Assembly (NCBI RefSeq): GCF_047511655.1
Contig: NC_133391.1
Span: 120,412,384-120,476,383, forward strand
Reading direction: 5' to 3'
Length of the DNA: 64,000 nt
From: Castor canadensis
Lineage: Eukaryota; Chordata; Mammalia; Rodentia; Castoridae
Both the position numbers and the translations under genes were made by a program. Shown piece after piece: positions 10,820 through 24,541 of this stretch. The notes below the pieces were generated by a model that was given only the letters and a program-made list of their open reading frames with translations, did no database searches and was not told where the DNA came from. Numbering within the stretch: the stretch's first letter is position 1; every line of letters starts with the position of its first letter.

Positions 10820-13800
10820 CTGAAAAGAAGCACCGTTATTATTTCAGAGTAGGCTCCTCATCAATGAATGCAAACACACATCAGAATGCTCCACACGGCC
10901 AAATTACTGGGCGCAGATTTTAAAATCTGCCTAGTCAGAATAATGGTTTCAATGGGAAGTATGACGAGCAGAGACCTTAACAGTCTGAAGTACATTAAAA
11001 AGTAAGTGAGTATAGAAAGTAACAATGAAGGTCTTTCCAGTCTCTACTGACGAAGGGGAAAATAAGATGTAAAATAAGTTAGTCTTTTGGAAGGAGATGT
11101 GGAGAAAGAGCCACGTGTCAACACTCATTTCCCTTGGCCGTGGAACTGACAGAGCAAATTGTGCTCAGGATACAGATGACGAGAAAAGGCATCCAGCACC
11201 CTAACAAGACTACATCTTAAGAAATGTGAAAAGAAATACAGCAGACTTCCCTTGCTGGAGGACGCTAAGTTCTAAGATCCCCCCAGTGGATGGCTGAAAC
11301 TGCAGAGTATGGAACCCAACCTAAACTATGGTTTACCCTACAAACACACCTATGATACAGTGTAATTTGCAAATTAGGCACAGTAGAGACTCACAGCAAT
11401 AACTATTAATAAAACAGAATGATTATAACAATATACTGTAGTAAAATTGCTAGCAGCACTACTCTTGTGCTTGGGGCCATGATTAAATAAAATAAGCATT
11501 ACTTAACCATAATCAGAAGCCTGTGCGATCTTGACAGTCGATCTGATAACTGAGAGGACTATGAAGTGACTATAGGCAGCACAGACAGGGCGCTGGACAG
11601 AGGGGTGACTCACATTCCTAACAAGATGGAGCGAGACTAGGCAGGATTTTACCACATGGTTTAGAATGGTGCACAACTTAAAACTGTTTATTTCTAGAAT
11701 TTTCTATTTTTGAACTATGATTGACCACAGGTAACTGAAACCTTGGACAGCAAACCCATGGATAAGGGAGGACTACTATACTTTAGCTAAAAGAATCTAT
11801 TATCTGTCAATCATTACCAGTATATCTGTTTGAGAACACATTTTAAAGTAGAAAATTGTTTTACTTACATTTTTCTTTTTGTTAAACTCTTCATGGATTC
11901 TTGAGATTCTCTCATGTTCCTGGAAACAATATATTGTATATTTCTGTTAAAACAGTTGCATTTACTCAAATCATGTCTTGAGGCACATTGAAAATTAGAA
12001 CAGAAAACATTTTTACCTAAAACTGTAATGAAAATATTCAGACAAAAATATAACTCCTTGGACATATGTTTGAGAGAGTACTATCTGCAAGGCCTTGGGG
12101 CCCAGGAGAGAACAAGAGAGAAAGGTCCTTGTCTGCATAAAACCAGACTTGAGTTGCAGTGTCATCACTCGCCAGTAGTGTGACCCTGGGAAAGCTATTT
12201 ATCCTCAGTTTCCTGATTGGTAAGATGGAGAAATAACTGTCCCCACACTTAAATGGTGGTTGGGGGGGGGTTCACTTCAACCTCTTTGGAAAGCTCCTTT
12301 TCACATAATTAGGTATTGAGATTAAGAGGCTGATATTCAACTTCTGAAAATGGATAATACGAGGCTTCTAACTCTCATAGTAAATAAAAATTTGTTCAAG
12401 GGGTCAAATCTTTCTAAAAGGAACAGATTACTAGAGCAATGACCTCATTTATCCATGCAATCCTATGGCAGAGACTTCCAGATAATGCAATTCTGATAAA
12501 TAAAAAATGAAGTGTAATAATTTACAGTTCCAGCAAGGTGCAATGGCTCACACCTATAATCCTAGGTACTCAGGAGGTAGAGATCAGGAGGATTGTGGTT
12601 TGAATTCAGCCCGGGCAAAACAGTTTGGGAGATCTATCTCGAAAAAACCCATCACAAAAAAAGGGCTGGTGGAGTGGCTCAAGTGGTAGAGCGCCTGCCT
12701 AGTAAGTGTGAGGCCCAAAATTCAAACCCTAGTGCCACCAAAAACATAAATAAAATCTAAAAAAAAAAAAATCCCAAAAACCAGAAAAAAAACCACCAAA
12801 CGATTTACATGGACTGGAGGTGTGGCTCAAGCAGTACAGTGTCTGCTTAGGAAGCATGAAGCACTGAGTTCAAACCCTAGGCCCAAAGGGGGGAAAAAAA
12901 AAGAGGAAAACACCCCCAATTTATAGTTAGTTCTAAAGAGTTCCTGTGGGAACACTTTCTATCACTTACCCATGTCCTTTTCCCAATATATTTTATTTCT
13001 TCTCTCCCACTCTATTTGAAGTCACGAGCATTATTTGTGTTTAGTCGTATACCAGCAGGGGAATGAACCAGGTCCTGGGCCAGGAATCTGGGCTAGTGAT
13101 GCTGGCTGCAGATGCAGGCAGAGATGAGAGCTGTGAAACCTACCCTGGTCTGTCACTGACCCTGAATTTAAGAGCTGGTGAGGCCCAGAGGGATGGCCGG
13201 GGCAATATTCCTGCTTGACCAGCTCAGAAAAGTCTCACGATTGTTTTATCTTTCGGGGGTGCACAAGCTCATGTGTGAGAGAACTGTGCCTATGGGGCTC
13301 TGAACTGCCTCCCAAGCTTCCTGAGGACCTGGTGGGAGAAGGAATGAGCTCTGCCAACCACTGCCCAGGGCAAAGCCCAGCCTGTGCCAATGAGAAGTTA
13401 ACTTTGCTGATACAATTAGTATTTCTACTTTAGACGAGAGCTGGTGGAGACACTTAACAGTATCCGTGGGACATCATTTTGACTATTTGCTTGCTTTGCC
13501 ACATTCAAAATCAAGGTGCAGGGTAGAGGTGCTGCGCGGAGACTGTGTGGGAAGAAAGTCTCTGAGCTCTGCTGTAACCAGGACCCTCTATCTGCCAACT
13601 GTAGACTCAAACTGGGGCCTTTGCCATTCATACAAAGCACACAAGCTGGAGACCACTGGGCCTGGGCTCAAAGACGGCCTGTCACAGGCAGGGTTCTCAG
13701 TATGATTTTCTTCAAACAGCCTATTTTTCCCAAATTTTGCTGACTCAGATTCCTGCGGTCTGCTTGTTCTTTCCTATACTCTGATTTTTAGATAGGGTAT

Positions 13801-16800
13801 TACTATGTTTCGCAGGCTGACCTTGAACTCCTGGGCTCAGGTGATCCTCCTGCCTCAGCTTCCCGAGTAGCTAGGACTACAGGCACGTGCTACCACACTT
13901 GGCTCTTCCTGCACTCCTCTGTGGCCTCTAAACTTGGTCACCCTTCTTGTATCCGTAGAAACTGCCTATTTTCCAAATGCTACTAACTTTCCTCACTACC
14001 TTAATCCCAGTGATCACTCCGGCAGTCCTGCCAGCAGCTCACACCCATGTCTTGAGACTGCTCTCTCTCCCCCATCCCCTCTGCCCTCTGGGCCTCGGGC
14101 GGAATCCGTGGGAGCTGGCTTGGCAGGTTAATGGGCTTTCCCAATAGACCCTCCTCAAATTATTCTATTTTGAGTGTGTCATCTGTCTCCACTGGTACTC
14201 TGGCCAACTCAATATCTATCTTATGTAAATTTACATTTTACTTAAATAAGTCAATAAAATGCTGTTTAATAATTGAAAGCAAAGGGCTGGGAATGTAGCC
14301 CAGTGGCAGAATGCTTGCTTAGCATACTTGAGGCCCTCGGATTGATCCCCAAAGCAGAGGGAAAAAAAAAAGACAAAAAGATTACCATTCAGATTATATA
14401 ATTTAGTCTTTTTGACTTCTCTTTTTTGCAGTGCTGGGAGCAAGCCCAGGGCCTTTGTTGTGTGGTAGGTCAGCATTCTACCCAGCACACTCCAGTCTCA
14501 GTGGCAACTTGGCCCTAGAGCTCACATGCCTTCCTGGACCCACACAGTAGGTGCAAGCAGCGGCATCACCCACCTGGCGGCTCTCCGAGTGCTGTGGCAA
14601 CCTGCTCATCACGGCGTCCAGCTCGCCCAGCTTGCGCAGCACGGCCTGCACCTCGGCAGACAGCTCCTTGTATTCGGAGAACTGGTCCTGGAACACAGCT
14701 TTGTAGCGTTCCCTCTCGTCATTTGTCTGGATCACGGGGTATTTTCTGAGGCAACACAGGGGCCACAGGTAGAACTTTTTTCCCGAAATCAGAGGAATGG
14801 GAAAATCAGCTCAGCTTATTCCTGACTGGCCATGTCAGACCTTCAAGTCAACGTTTTACCCTTGGACAATAAACAGCTGTTCACATAGATGCTACAGGCA
14901 AGGAAGCCAAGTGTTACCTTGGAGACAAACAGGCCTTACCTTCTACCTGAAGCAACCAGACAGATACTCACGCCACGTAGTCGGGCATCACGATGGGTTT
15001 GGGGATGTGACCAGCGGGGATGTGGCCACTCAGCAGTTCGGTTTTCATTTTTGTTGTTCTCAATTCTTGGAAATTAACTTCTGGGTCTCTCTGTCTGTCA
15101 CTGGTGGCCACTTCGCACTGCAGGTAGGGAGAAAAAGAACTGATGTGTAAATAGGAACAGGAAAAAACAAAACAAAACAAAAATAAGTTATTCATAGTTT
15201 TGAGAAAATGGGGCAGGGGAAGGAAGAAGAAAAGTGGACCTAGACAGCCACAGGCGTGTTCTGAATGTTTTTGATAGCTACAGGAAACCACATTTGGATA
15301 TGGGAGTACATAATAGGTAAAAAACAGCCTATGGCCAACTGTGTGTATGTCAAAAGTGGATGACAAGGGTGGGGATGTAGCTCAGGGGTGGAGGGCTTGC
15401 CTAGCATGTACAAGGCCCAGGTCATATCCTCAGCACAGGAGGCGGGGGGGTGGGGGAATAATAAAATGCCAAATGAGAGATCTTAAATACTTATTTACTT
15501 AGCTAGAAGAATAAAATATGTAGTTCAAAATAAGAAATTTTCTGGGAAAAATGAGACAAGGACAAATGGAAAGAGAAAAAAATGCTGACAGTGGGAACTT
15601 GAGATGAAAGGTGAATCAATCCTAAGCAACCCTGTGAAGAAGGAAGGGAAGTGAGTTACACTGAGTTCCATTGTTCTCATTATCAAAAGGAAAAGCAAAT
15701 CTGATTCACAGAGAAACCCTTTCTGATCCTCAGCCTTTTTAAACAAAGGCAGATTTCCACCACAGAAGACAGGGAGTGGTATCTTTACCTTGCCTGAGTG
15801 CTCTTAGCCTGTGATTCCCAAAAGGGGTTTTGGGAGTCCTGCATATAGGGGATGGTAGATTAAAGTCACCCTTTAGGGAAAAAATGCATTTAAAAAAGAG
15901 AAAGAGAGCACAGGGTGAAACAGCTCAGAGAAGCCTCAGGAACAGGTTTCTACCATGGCCAGCAGGGATGGAGGACTGAAAGACATAGTGGAATTCTCTC
16001 TAGAATGGGCAGGCCACAGGCACAGTGAGCTCTGGGGCTGGGAAAGGCTGCTCAGAGGCCCTACTGGACAGTGACCAGAATACCAACCAAAATGGGAGGC
16101 TGGGAGATACCAGGGGAGGCTTTTCCACTTTATATATACAGAGATGAGGTCTGGAGAGGCTAGGTAATTTCTCTAAGGTCAACGTTAAGTGGAAAAACCA
16201 TGATTAATTAAGACCCAGAACTAGTTGGTTCACTGATACATTTGTTTGTTTTTGCCATGCTGGGGATGGACACAGGGCCTTGCACGTGGTAGGCAAGCGC
16301 TCTACCTCTGAGCTACCCCCAGCGGGGGTTCATGGATACTTTAAATGAACATGAGGAAGTCTGTTTACTTAAGTGCATACCATCCATATCCAAAAGGTCC
16401 CTGGAGTTCGAGAGCACACTGGAAGTGAGTGTGTGATGAAAAGGGTGGCAGTGCACATGGCTAGAGGAAAGGAAGGGCATGCCTGGAATTGGTTCTTCTT
16501 TGGGCCAGTGACCTGTCTGCCCTCTACTCGTGCCTTGAGCCTTCAAGAGCCAGCAAACACACGAAGCAGGATTTTGAAACCTTGCTCGCTCACAATCTCA
16601 CCAAGGCACGATCTCTTTAAGGCCTGTTTTCCTGACTTCCCTACTCCGAGACAAGCTTTGAGGTTTGGTTTAACATTACATCATTCTCAAAACCACTACC
16701 TCTGTACTTACCACAGGCTCTGCACGGCCCCAGGGACTGAATTAGACATGGGAGTTAGGGAAAGGAGAAGCTCCACACCTGGAGCAGGTGGGAGGAAGCT

Positions 16801-19790
16801 GGAGGACCTCGGTTATGTCCAGAAAGCAGAGAGAGCAGGCGGAGTGAGGAAGGACTAAGCAAGGGTTTTGTAGGGAACACCCTTTGAGGTTCACATGCAT
16901 TCAGAGGCATTCTGCTGGTGAGGAGGCTATCTCTTCACTCTACTGAACTGCTGCATGTTTAATCTTGAAAGTGAGGGGACTCTCATGGCTTAACTAAATA
17001 GATTTCCATTTCATGGTATCTCTCTTGACAATCAGGTAGGTTCTCATGCTTCCCGGCTGAGGAAGCCTCTACTCACTATCTTGATTTTCTAGCCCTAGGC
17101 ACCAACTTCAGATTTCCTGGTCCAGAGCATAAATTCTGCCCAGGCAGCCTCATTGGGCAGGACAATCCACAATTAAATTTTTCCTAGGTAAATGTTTTTA
17201 CTGGGCATGGTGGGGCACACCTGTGATCCCAGCACTCGGGAGGCAGAGGCAGGAGGATTGAGAGTTTGACATCTGCCTGGATTACATCTACAGACTGTCT
17301 CAAACAAACAAATAAATAAAATAAAAATTTTTTGAGACACAGTCTTGCTATTTAGAACTCGGATCCTCTTGCCTGTCTCCTAAGTGCTGGAATTATAGGC
17401 ATGTAACCACCATGTCCAGCTAGGTAAAACATTTTAAAGCAGGAACTATTCATTTTACTTCTCCATCCCTAACTCAGATTTATTTGTTAATATGAAGGGT
17501 TTTAAGAAATAAGAGTATCTCTATACAACTATCTCATCTACTTTAATTTCTCAAAAAGTTGATGGTCTTAACATTTTCTTCTGTTCTCTTTTGGATGAAC
17601 CTCATTGATCCTAAATTTGGAAAACTCAAGTGGGAAGAAATAAAAAGCCAGACACAAGACCAAGAATTAAAACCTCTTCATGCTTTCATGGAAGGATGCA
17701 TTAGGCTATAGCCCTGAGAGGGACCATGGTTAAACTGTGTGCCAGATTAAAACACACCCAAGGGAGCAGGGGGAAAGGGCTAGGGCTCCAGGTTTTACTC
17801 TGACCCTTCTTTGCTTCTAACCAAATTTAGTTTGTTAACAAGCATCAGAAAGGCTTCACTGTGATGCCAGAGAAAACAATTAAGCAACAAGTAATGCTAT
17901 GGATATGACTATTACGCTTTTTAAATTAAAAATGAGCTGAGTGAATATCCCGTCAAGATATTAGAAATAGGGAGGGCTCTATGTGTACTTTGGTGTACTT
18001 TTGTCCAATTCGGATTCTCTCTCCCTTTGAGTGTACACTGTGATGCTCAGGCCTGACCCCAAACCCACGCCAGCACCCTCAAGGCCCAGATTAGATTTTG
18101 GCTTCTCTAGCTTGAGAAAAAAATCCACCGATTCAGCACAATTTGTAATAAGAAACTGTTGCTATCTCTATTTAATCTTATTTTATGCCTGTATATTATT
18201 TCATTTTAAAATGATTTTATTTGCTCTTTAAAAACTGAATTCATCGGGTGGCTTACTCTAGCTACTTGGGGGGTAGCCAATGTGAGGTTGTCCCCTTCCC
18301 CAAATGACAGAGTGCTTGCCTAATAAGCATAAGGTCCTGCACTCAAATCCCAAAACAACTGAATTCATCTTGCCTAGCATGTGGGAGTCCCTGAGTTCAT
18401 CCCCAGCACTGTAAAAACAAAAACCACACCAAAATAGAACACAGAGTGCTTGCCTAACATACGTAAGGCCCTGGATTCGATTCCCAGCACCACAAACACA
18501 TACAAAATGTATTCATTGCAATACAAAATAAGAAGGTTCAGCCTAGTACACTGTCCAAAGGACAGGAAATAGAAGTTGAGAGAAGATAAGTACTTCCTGT
18601 AGGATTACAGAGCTGGTGAGTATTCCCATTCACATCTGTGTGATTGCAAATTTCATTTCCCCTTCACACGGCATTGGCTTTCCCAGCTAGTTCTTATCTG
18701 CTATGAGCTAGGAAGGAAGCAGGTGAAAATCATACCCAGGAAAAGCTGGGTGTCCGACCTCCATCAGGCTTTCACTAGGAAGTCCAACAGAGATTCATCA
18801 GTAAGTTACGGGATTCCCCCTACCAAAGCCGGCCTCTGGAATACACCTAAATGTGTTGACCCATCAGGTCCAGCTGCAACAACAGTCCTGTAAGATGCTC
18901 TTGAGCTGGTGGAGTGGCTCAAGTGGTAGAGCGCCTGCCTAGCAAGCACGAGGCCCTGAGTTCAAAACCTAGTACTGCCAACAAAACAAAACAAAACAAA
19001 AGAAGATGGTCTTTGGGGCAGAGCTTATGTGGTAGAGTACATGCTTAGCACACCTGGGGGCCCTGGGTTCAACACAGACTTGAGTCCTCAAAGAGTTGGG
19101 AAAACTTGCTGGACTGATAGGACTTTCCGAGACGTCATAAGAATGGGCACTCAGATACCCACTGAGGTTATTCCCGACTATTCCAGGACCTCTCAGGATC
19201 AGGAAGGCTGCCACACTCCGCCAGGCATGCTGGCACCAACCTCCCAAGGCAGCCTGAAAGGGGCACCTAGGACTCCAGCAGATTGTCCTTCTTGTCCCAC
19301 CTACAACTTTCTCACCAAACAATGACCAGTGACCTTTGATTATCTGGGACAACTTCCTCCAACTTGTCCTGGCATTTTGCAGTCATTCAATTTTGCACTG
19401 AATCCCACTGGAACATCCCACTGCCTTAGAGGGACTGGCCAGGAAGCCCATAAATTCTATCCTGGGCAAGAATGACTACTACTGCCACATCCGTCCAGAC
19501 TGGTGCACAGCAATGTACACCTTTTACCCACCCCCCAAAGCAAATCAACTCTGCTCTTCTGACCCCAAGGAAAGTTTGATTGATTGATTTTTATTTTAAT
19601 GCCGTGGACTGAACCCAGGACTTTGCACATGCTAGGCAAGCACTTCTACCACTAAGCTATATTCCCACTGCCTGAAGATGTTGTGAACACACTTCCTAGT
19701 GTTAGCATTCTGTGACTAACTCTGATACTTGATTTTGACATCATCTGTTAACAAGGGTGTCAGCTTTTATGAAATGAATTTCATGTGGGA

Positions 19791-19836
<46 letters not shown>

Positions 19837-22800
19837 TGCTGGGGATCAAGCCCAGGTCCTTATGCATGTTAGGCATGCTCTCTGCCACTAAGCCATAGTC
19901 ACAGGCATTTATTTATTTACTCATCTATTTATTTATTTGATGGTGTTGGGGACACTGTATAAGCTCTACCACTGTGATATGCTTCCTCATCTGTATTTCT
20001 GTAATTTTGTTCCCTTTATCCATAATAGATAGTCTCTGTAATCTGATTTGCCTTCTAAAGCAAAATCCTTTTAAATTTGTTATCTTCCAGGCAGAGAGCA
20101 CCATTTTAGGACTCTCACTGGTCTGGGATGTAGCAACAACAACGGTTCTTGGCCAAGGTAGAATTTGTGTTTCCTCACCAGTCCCTCAGAAGGTGTGGGA
20201 TTTACCAATGGGTCACTTTTTTTTTTTTTTTTTTTTGAGACAAAGTTGTACTATGTACCCCAAGCTGTCCTTTAACTTGTGATCTTCCTGCCTCAGCCTC
20301 CTGAATGCTGTGATTTTAGGGATGTCCCACAATGCTTGGGGCTACTGACAGTCTTGAGTGAGAATGCTGGAAATGATTCAAGCCACTCTCAGGAGGCTCC
20401 CAGTTGGGAAAACTGATCTGCCATTTGGTCAAACTCACTATGCCTCTGTCCTAACAATGAAAGGCAGACAGTAGGATCAATGAGAGAAGGTACATTTAAA
20501 TCTTTTAATTATTTAAGCAATACCCTTATATTGGTTATCTTTAACTTTAATTTTTAAACAATACACATGCCATATTACTTCAAAAGGCCCAAGCTGGGTG
20601 TGGTGGCACACACCTATAATTCTAGCACTAAGGAGGCTGAAGCAGGAATATCAAGAGTTCAAGATCAGCCTAGCTTACACAGTGAGACCCTGAATAATAA
20701 AACAAAAACAAGGCAGGGGAGTGGCTCAAGCAGTAGAGTGCCTGCCTATCAAGTGCTAGGCTCTAAGTTCAAACCCTGCTGTGGCCAAAACAAAACTGTC
20801 CAAAAGTTAAGTCTCCCTGTCCCCACAGTTAGCCACTTGTCCTCCTGTAAGGGCACTATTATCAACCACTGTTACCAGTTTCAGGGTATCTAATACATAT
20901 ATTTGACAGCTTAAAAGTCTTTTCCTTATTTAATTTACACTGATTAGTACTACTGTCATTGAATAAGAACAAGTATAAATTGAAATGTACACACTGAGAG
21001 CAGTAATTACTGAATACATAACTGAGTATGAAACTACCTAAAACACATTAGGAGTCAGAAGTTCAAATGAATTATGACAAACACCAACCAAAACTCGCAC
21101 TCACAAGACAGGATCACTGTATTCTATGCCCGACAGCTAAAGTGTGGGTTTGCAGCACTAGGTCCATGCTGCCTCAGAGAGACTAGTGCTTCAACATTCT
21201 GCAAACCAGCTCATGCCAGCCTCACCTGTCCAACCCTTCTCAGTCTAGACTGGTCAAATATCCCTTGATTTCTAAAGATTTATGAGTATCCAGAAAAATC
21301 TCAGCAAAGGTGTTAAGGCATTTCACTTATAGTTCAGGTAACTCAACATGTCAGAAATAATTTAATGTAATTGATCCCTTAAAAAAAGCACAATCAAGTT
21401 GGGTGCTGGTGGCCTAAGTCGTAATCCTAGCATCTTGGGATGGTGAGACTGTAGGATCGAAGTTTGAGGCCAGCTGGCAAATAGTTTGCAAGACCCAGTC
21501 TTCAAAATAACCAACACAAAATGGACTGGAGGTGTGGCACAAGTGGTAGGGTACCTGCTTTGCAAGCATGAGGCTCTTAGTTCAAACCCCAGTTCCACCA
21601 AAAACAAACAAACAAACAAACAAACAAAAAAAAAACTATTTGGGTTCTCATTTTTCCATGTGCACAGAGCTTCTGAGACCAAAAAATTTGAGGACAACTG
21701 ATAAAGGTCAACCTTGCGTCCCTTCCAGATCTGAAATTATGTTTACAATTAATATCAGTGCCCCAAAACTATGAAAAACCTAAAATTGTTTTTTAAAAAC
21801 AAAGGTATCCAAAGGTTGGATTCTCAAATTCTTGCTCAGAAATAATGCCCAATATTTTGAAAAAGAAATGCCCAGAACTGGATGCTGGTGGTTCATGCCT
21901 GTAATACTAGTTACCTGGGAGGCTGAGATTGGGAGGATGGGGGTTCCTGGTCAGCCAAGATAAAAACTTAGCAAGACACCCCATTTCACCCAATAGCTGA
22001 GTACAGTGGCAGGTACCTGTCATTCCGGTTACTTGGAAGGCTGAAATTGGGAGGATCATGGTTCAAAGCAAGCCCTGGCAAAAAAAAAAGGTTGAGACCC
22101 CATCTCAATGTAAAAAATCTGTGTATGGTAGCATATACCTGTCATCCCAGCAATGGTCGGAAGCATAAAATAGAACTGCAGTCCAAGCTGGTCTGGGTAA
22201 AAAGCAAGACACAGTCCCGAACATAACCAGAGGTGGGGAAAAAAAGCCCAATATTTTTCAATGGCAAATTTGTAATTATTAAAATGTATAAATAATTACA
22301 TCCATGTAAATAATTATGATAAGTGCATCTCACTGAATTCTCCCAGCAGACTCGTGAGGTAGAATTACCATTCCTATTGGACAAATGAAGCAACAGAAGC
22401 TTGGAAAGGTTAAAGAACTGGCCTAACATGCCAGAGCTGGCAAAAAAAACTCCCATGCCACAGCAGGTGCTACCTGAATGCACGTGAGAAGGACAGGAAG
22501 GAACAGAACGAATTTTAGCGTAAAATTAAGAAAATGGGGGAGAGTCACTTTCATCTAAAAAAATTAAATTTTAAACATTTAAGGAAAACCAACTATGCTC
22601 ACTGACATCAACCTTCATGTAACAAAATTAAGTGGAGCTCCAGGAAGGTATAATTGGGTCCTTTTAATATTGAAAAAACCTGAAGGTCCTCATATAACTG
22701 AGCATAACAGCTACACGTTCATAAATGGGTGCTTCTCTGTAGATAAATAGACATGAGAGAAAAGTATCTGAGTGGATCTAGAGAAAAGTGGAACGTGAAG

Positions 22801-24501
22801 TCAGCTTTATTCTTACCATTTTCCTTTTGGATGGCAATGATGATTCATTTATCTGGAAGAAAAAAAGAGTTCAAATGATTCTTCAAAGATGTGAAACTAC
22901 TTTCCAAGTCTTTTCATCCATCTGAATTTATAGCAGACTGTGGAGAGCAAAGGGGGATGGAGGATGGAGGAAGGGTGGGTGTCACTATCTGGATTTTATA
23001 CTTTAGAATGTAAAATTCTTCATTTTTACATAGAGATGCAAATTTAAGAAATATGCTTAAAAGTACTTAGATAAATTTTAAGGAATAACTTGAATCTATA
23101 TAGAATTCTAGAAAGTAAGTGTGTGTGTGTGTACTTTTTACAAATTACTGTTGTACTGGGGGACATTGTGATATTTAAAAAGTTCTCACAGCTGGGCACC
23201 AGTGGCTCACGCCTGTAATCCTAGCTACTCAGGAGTCAGAGATCAAAAGAATCCTGTTTGAAGCCAGCCCAGCAAATAATTTGACAGACCCTATCTTTAA
23301 AAAATCCTATTACAAAGAAATTGGGCTGGTATAGTGGCTGAAGGTGTAGGTCCTGAATTCAAGCTCCAGTACCACAAGTAAATAAAGAAATAAATAATTC
23401 TTACAATATTTCATAGTTGAATTCACCCCCACCATCATTCTCCTTTATCTTCCCTTACCTCCATTCCTGAAATAGTTTCAACAGGTCTTATTTTTCCATT
23501 TTCATACATGAGTACAGAATATTTCCACAACATTCACCCTCCTACACCCTTCCCTTATCTCCTTCCCCCTCCCACTGGTGCCAAACCCCAGACAAGACCT
23601 GGTTTATCTTCATGTTCTTCGTTTTTGAAAAAAGACATTTTTGTTTGTTTAAGATAGCTATTAGGGAGTTTCCTTGTAACATTTTCATGTATATATGTAT
23701 TTTAACCTGGATTGGTCCATCTCCTCTATTTTTCTTCTTTCTACCTTAGTCCCCTTCTTATGGTGATTTCAACAGGTTTAAAAATTCTATATCCATTCTT
23801 GTATAGAGAGTACATCAACCATATTCACCTTGTTAACTTCCTTCTGATAAAATATATTTTATCAATAGAGTGAGTCACATTGAAACATGTTGAGGTTTTC
23901 CATGTAACATGCGGGGTACTTGTTATAAAACAATTTGCCAATGTTATGCAACAGTTTCATGAAAAATAATTAGGACAGGATTTAATGTTTTTAACTACGT
24001 GCAATCATATCTCTAGGAGGTCTTGGGAAAAGTAGGAAAGGAAAAATTCATGCCACAGTTACTTTAAAATTAAGAAAAAATTTAAGGCAAATACTGAAAT
24101 TTTCAGTTGCACAGGAGATTCTGCTGCTTTAGAAGAAAGCAAAACATCAGTCCTTTGTCTGATGTATAGTTGGCAAATATTTTCTCCCACTCTGTGGGTG
24201 TTCTCTTCAGTTTAGAGACCATTTCTTTTGATGAACAGAAGCTTTTTAGTTTTATGAGGTCCCATTTATCTATGCTATCTCTTAGTTGCCGCTCCCAAAA
24301 CTAATGAACCAATAAAGAAATGGGCAAGTGAACTAAACAGAACTTTCTCAAAAGAAGAAATTCAAATGGCCAGAAAACACATGAAAAAATGCTCACCATC
24401 TCTAGCAATAAAGGAAATGCAAATTAAAACCACGCTGGGTGGGTGGCACACACCTGTTATCCCAGTACTTGGGAAGCTGAGGCAGGACGGTACCAAGTCT
24501 G

Positions 24502-24541
<40 letters not shown>

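Noticed and set aside
16373-16858. 161-codon plus-strand open stretch
   Set aside because: No recognised domain, no splice or promoter context, antisense within a MARVELD2 intron; probably chance.
18903-18980. tRNA genes at the many tRNA-like units (example given)
   Set aside because: They are SINE bodies with A-rich tails, repeated over the whole window, and lack a full cloverleaf.
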